From: Oscillospiraceae bacterium
GTDB taxonomy: Bacteria > Bacillota > Clostridia > Oscillospirales > Ruminococcaceae
NCBI GenBank assembly: GCA_017828935.1
Contig: JAGAUG010000064.1
Span: 1 to 16,991 of the forward strand
DNA length: 16,991 nt
Direction of reading: 5' to 3'
Below the pieces are notes generated by a model. It was not told where the DNA came from and searched no databases. It saw only the letters and a list, made by a program, of their open reading frames with translations. Positions within the stretch are counted from its first letter, which is position 1; every line of letters starts with the position of its first letter. The position numbers and the translations under genes are program-made. Positions 13,684-16,991 of this stretch are shown piece after piece.

Positions 13684-15729
13684 ATGAGTGAAGACAGCAA
13701 TAATAATTGTGATAATAATTATGATATAGATATAGAAAAATTAAAATATGTTGGCGAAAAAAGAGCGAAGTTATATCACAAATTATTTGTTTTTAAAATC
13801 AAAGACTTGCTTTATTACTGTCCGAGAACTTATATAAATTTAACTGAAAGCGTTGATATAGTAAACGCGCCGGCTGATCAAAACGTTGTTTTAAAAGTCT
13901 TAATAACAAGAAAACAAGCGCCGATGCCGACTTCAAGAAAAGGTCTTGTTATTTATAAAATCTTTGCTAGAGATAGTACTTCAGAGATCGTAATTACTTT
14001 ATTTAATGAGCCGTATAGTTTTAATAAACTAGAAATTAACGAGCAATATTTTGTTTTTGGTAAGATAACTAGAAATTTTTATAATCAAAAAGTTTATTTA
14101 GAGATCTCCTCGCCTTTAATTTATAAAGCGAGCGAAACGCCAAAGTTTGTAGCGATATATCAGCTGACAGCGGGTTTAACTTCAAAAATAATTTCAAGAA
14201 ATGTTTGCGATGCTTTAAAACTCCCGGGAATAATTAAAGAATACTTGCCAGATTGGATTTTAAAAAAAGCTAAATTAGTTAATTTAAATCAGGCGATAAA
14301 AAATATTCATTTTCCGAGAAGCTTAAAAGAAATCGAAGAATCAAAAAAAAGAATAGCGTTTGATGAACTTTTTATTTTTAGTTTGTGTTTGATCTTAATC
14401 AAAAAAAATAATTTAAAATCCACGTCTTTTGTTATAAAAGATACGGACTTGAGTGATTTTTATAATATATTGCCGTTTGAGCTAACGACAGCTCAAAATA
14501 AAGTTATCGACGAAATTAAAAAAGATATGCAACGAGAAGTGCCAATGAGTAGGTTGTTACAAGGTGATGTGGGATCTGGAAAGACAGCGGTAGCGATGGC
14601 GAGTATTTATTTAGCTTATAAAAACGGGATCCAATCGGCGTTTATGGCTCCGACAGAAATCTTAGCTTGGCAACACTTTGATTCTATTAAAGAGCTTATG
14701 TCCAGCGTAGGTCTTAGAGTTGGGCTTTTAGCTGGATCGATGTCTCAAAAGAAAAAAAATATAGTAAAAGAAAAGCTGATGATGGGGCTGATAGACGTTG
14801 TTGTTGGAACTCACGCTATCTTACAAGACGACGTTGTTTTTAAAAATCTTGGGCTCGTTATTACAGACGAACAACATCGTTTCGGGGTTAAACAAAGAGC
14901 GAAGCTCAGCGAAAAAGGTAAGGAACCTCACAAGTTAATTATGTCGGCGACGCCTATTCCTAGAACTTTGTCGATGATAATGTATGGGGACTTAGATATT
15001 TCGATTATTGATAAGAGTCCTTCTAATCGAAAACCGGTTTTAACTTATTACATAAACGAATCTAAGCGCCAAAGAGCGTATAATTTCGTAAAAAAATTAA
15101 TCGACGAAGGTAGGCAGGCATATATTGTTTGTCCAGCAATTGAAGATAACGAAACTTCGGATTTAAAAGCCGTTTTGAAATTTGGAGAAGATCTAAAAAA
15201 TAACGAGTTTAAAGACTATAAAGTCGAAATTATACATGGTAAAACAAGAGCGTATGACAAAGATATGATTATGCAAGACTTTAAAGACAAAAAAATAGAT
15301 TTGTTAATTTCAACAACAGTTATAGAAGTTGGAATAGACGTTCCTAACGCGGCTGTAATCGTAATCGAGGACGCTGAGAGATTTGGGTTGTCTCAGCTTC
15401 ATCAGCTCCGGGGGCGAGTTGGAAGAGGTAAGCATCAATCTTATTGTTTATTAATATCCGAAACAAGATCTTTGGATTCGATTAATAAATTAAAAACGAT
15501 GACAAAGACCAACGATGGTTTTAAAATTTCGGAGTATGATCTTCAAATCAGAGGACCAGGTGACTTTTTTGGAAGTAGGCAACATGGGCTTCCGCAGTTT
15601 AAGAATTCTGATATGATAAAAGACGTAAAATTATTAAAATTATCTCAAGATATTGTTTCTGAAATATTAGAAAAAGATTTGTATTTAGAAAAAAAAAGAA
15701 CATCAGGAACTAAAAAAAATAGTTTTTGA
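13684..15729 (+). CDS. recG: ATP-dependent DNA helicase RecG
   Basis: A 681-residue superfamily 2 helicase that reverses stalled replication forks and migrates branched DNA. The N-terminal third holds the wedge/OB-fold region, with YCPRTYINLTE near residue 40. The helicase core follows: a Q-type motif TTAQNKVIDEI, Walker A GDVGSGKT at 294-301, the Walker B box DEQHRFGV beginning at 395, SATPIPRTL, VCPAIEDNE, STTVIEVGIDVPNA and RGRVGRG. The TRG-like C-terminal LQIRGPGDFFGSRQHGLP is present, as is usual for RecG. All motifs are intact and the length is normal. A strong ribosome site in the 22-base gap after fakA indicates the ATG at 13684 and translation as part of the asp23-fakA-recG unit. Confidence 0.96.
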   Translation: MSEDSNNNCDNNYDIDIEKLKYVGEKRAKLYHKLFVFKIKDLLYYCPRTYINLTESVDIVNAPADQNVVLKVLITRKQAPMPTSRKGLVIYKIFARDSTSEIVITLFNEPYSFNKLEINEQYFVFGKITRNFYNQKVYLEISSPLIYKASETPKFVAIYQLTAGLTSKIISRNVCDALKLPGIIKEYLPDWILKKAKLVNLNQAIKNIHFPRSLKEIEESKKRIAFDELFIFSLCLILIKKNNLKSTSFVIKDTDLSDFYNILPFELTTAQNKVIDEIKKDMQREVPMSRLLQGDVGSGKTAVAMASIYLAYKNGIQSAFMAPTEILAWQHFDSIKELMSSVGLRVGLLAGSMSQKKKNIVKEKLMMGLIDVVVGTHAILQDDVVFKNLGLVITDEQHRFGVKQRAKLSEKGKEPHKLIMSATPIPRTLSMIMYGDLDISIIDKSPSNRKPVLTYYINESKRQRAYNFVKKLIDEGRQAYIVCPAIEDNETSDLKAVLKFGEDLKNNEFKDYKVEIIHGKTRAYDKDMIMQDFKDKKIDLLISTTVIEVGIDVPNAAVIVIEDAERFGLSQLHQLRGRVGRGKHQSYCLLISETRSLDSINKLKTMTKTNDGFKISEYDLQIRGPGDFFGSRQHGLPQFKNSDMIKDVKLLKLSQDIVSEILEKDLYLEKKRTSGTKKNSF

Positions 15730-15782
15730 GATGATTAATAATCTTAGTTTTTAATTTTAAATTTAGAGAGGATAGTTATTTT

Positions 15783-16991
15783 ATGAAAAGAAAAATAAAA
15801 ATAGTATTAGTTTTAAGTTTGTGTTTAGGTTTATTATTAAGTTTTACCGGTTGCGGGAACGACGGTAGCGATTGGGTAGCGAGCTATAAAGATCAAAAAG
15901 TTAGTGTTGGTGTTTACATAAGATATCTTATTGACGAATATAATAATCTTTATATTAAAGATCTAACAGGTGAGTTAAAAGATCCTGAAGAAGTCAAAGC
16001 AAAAGAAGAAAAATCTAGCGAGACAGACGATAAAAATAAAAAAAATAAGATAGGAAGTTCAGAAGATCAGACTATAACGAAAACAATAAATACAAAAGAT
16101 AAAAAAATTAGTATCTTAAAAAAAATAATTGATAAAAAAACAGGCGAGCAATGGATGATCGACGAAGCTAAAGAAAAAGTTTTAACAGATATTTTAGTTA
16201 ATAATAAATTTAAAGATATGAATTTAAAACTAGACGAAGAAAAGTCGAGTTTTCTTGAGCGTAATTTGACAAACCAGTGGGACGCTTTAAACGAACAAGA
16301 AAACTTTGAAAAAAAAGGTGTTTCAAAAGAATCTGTTTTAGAGACTTTATTAACTCAGCTCAAGAAAAAAGAAATTTTTAACGCTTATTACGGTGAAGGT
16401 GGCGAAAAAGAAGTTACTGAAGACCAAATAAAGTCGTATCTGAGAGACAATTATAATAAAGTTAAATATTTTTCTTTTGAGCTACATGGTCTTAGCGAAG
16501 AAGAAAAAGAAACAAAAACAGAGTTATATAAAGAATTTTTAAGTAGAGCTCAAGCTGGCGAGAATATTGACGACTTAATTAAAGAGTTCGATAAAAAAGA
16601 ATATAACGAAGAGGAAGAAGAAGAAAACGAAATAGACGAAAGCGAAGATAATATGTCGTCTGAGAACGAAAGATATGACGTTGAGAGCTCTTCGAGCGAA
16701 GAGAGCGGATATGATCACGAAACTGACGAAGAAGACGATACGGTTTCTATATTTAAAAAAGAAAAAGCTTCGGGAGAGTTTTCTTCAGATGTTGCTGAAG
16801 CGATCGAAAAAGCCAGCTTAAACCAAGTTACCGGTGTTGAAGGTAAGGATGAGCTAGTTGTATTTATAAAACAAGATCCGTCAGATAGTCCGAAATATAT
16901 CGAAGAAAATAAAGAAACGTTAATTAGCGAGATGAAAGACGAAGAATTTGAAGAAGAAATGAAAAATTGGGTAGACAAGAGCGAGATTAGA
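15783..16991 (+). CDS. PrsA/SurA-like peptidyl-prolyl isomerase lipoprotein (partial, 3' end off window)
   Basis: The frame is open for 403 codons to the window edge. It starts with a lipoprotein signal: basic MKRKIK, a hydrophobic core, and lipobox SFTGC with C24 as the lipidated residue. WVASYKDQKVSVGVYIRYL and the helical stretch ending near residue 220 resemble the SurA/PrsA N-terminal chaperone domain. VTEDQIKSYLRDNYNKVKYFSFE leads into a parvulin-like region, whose end is recognisable in FSSDVAEAIEKASLNQVTGV. Between them the expected isomerase core is replaced by a strongly acidic, serine-rich stretch at about 273-320, so catalysis is doubtful. It likely assists folding of exported proteins on the outer face of the membrane. 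ATG 15783 has GAGAGGA at 15766-15772. It follows recG by 53 bases. Confidence 0.75.
   Translation, partial: MKRKIKIVLVLSLCLGLLLSFTGCGNDGSDWVASYKDQKVSVGVYIRYLIDEYNNLYIKDLTGELKDPEEVKAKEEKSSETDDKNKKNKIGSSEDQTITKTINTKDKKISILKKIIDKKTGEQWMIDEAKEKVLTDILVNNKFKDMNLKLDEEKSSFLERNLTNQWDALNEQENFEKKGVSKESVLETLLTQLKKKEIFNAYYGEGGEKEVTEDQIKSYLRDNYNKVKYFSFELHGLSEEEKETKTELYKEFLSRAQAGENIDDLIKEFDKKEYNEEEEEENEIDESEDNMSSENERYDVESSSSEESGYDHETDEEDDTVSIFKKEKASGEFSSDVAEAIEKASLNQVTGVEGKDELVVFIKQDPSDSPKYIEENKETLISEMKDEEFEEEMKNWVDKSEIR

Noticed and set aside
16715..16978. Serine-rich minus-strand open frame at the right edge
   Set aside because: It is the complement of the acidic Glu/Asp codon run in the lipoprotein gene, which has the signal peptide, ribosome site and family features.
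1..16991. CRISPR array, phage or integrative element next to the tRNA
   Set aside because: No regularly spaced repeats, no integrase, and no second copy of the tRNA 3' end were seen in the window.

Overview
The window is AT-rich and carries ordinary, mostly plus-strand chromosomal genes of a low-GC Gram-positive bacterium, most likely a member of the Clostridia. The lineage signals are a SCIFF ranthipeptide precursor with its radical SAM maturase, an Asp23/FakA/RecG gene string, a PrsA-like lipoprotein and strong AGGAGG-type ribosome binding sites. Several genes start with TTG. I cannot place it to genus.

Layout. Positions 1-54 may be the tail of an upstream gene. A 46-residue SCIFF peptide gene (scfA, 121-261) is followed by two hairpins and the SCIFF maturase (scfB, 447-1892). 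Next come an OmpR/PhoB-type response regulator and its membrane histidine kinase, a threonyl-tRNA synthetase that lacks the N-terminal TGS domain, a TepA/ClpP-fold serine protease and undecaprenyl-diphosphatase (uppP). Between uppP and murC lies a 319-bp non-autonomous element with 24-bp imperfect terminal inverted repeats and a perfect 8-bp target duplication. After murC come a promoter, tRNA-Ser(CGA) and secG with a terminator. Then there is a likely degenerate end of the same repeat family, a membrane-anchored gingipain-like (C25-type, clan CD) cysteine peptidase, and asp23-fakA-recG. A PrsA/SurA-like lipoprotein runs off the right edge.

How the genes fit together. Most genes serve the cell envelope or housekeeping: UppP and MurC (peptidoglycan precursors), SecG (export), PrsA-like (folding outside the membrane), FakA (fatty acid activation), ThrRS, tRNA-Ser and RecG. 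The more unusual content is the ranthipeptide pair directly upstream of a two-component system, the C25-like peptidase just upstream of asp23, and the miniature element with its possible second copy. All functional statements come from motifs read by eye; no database search was run.
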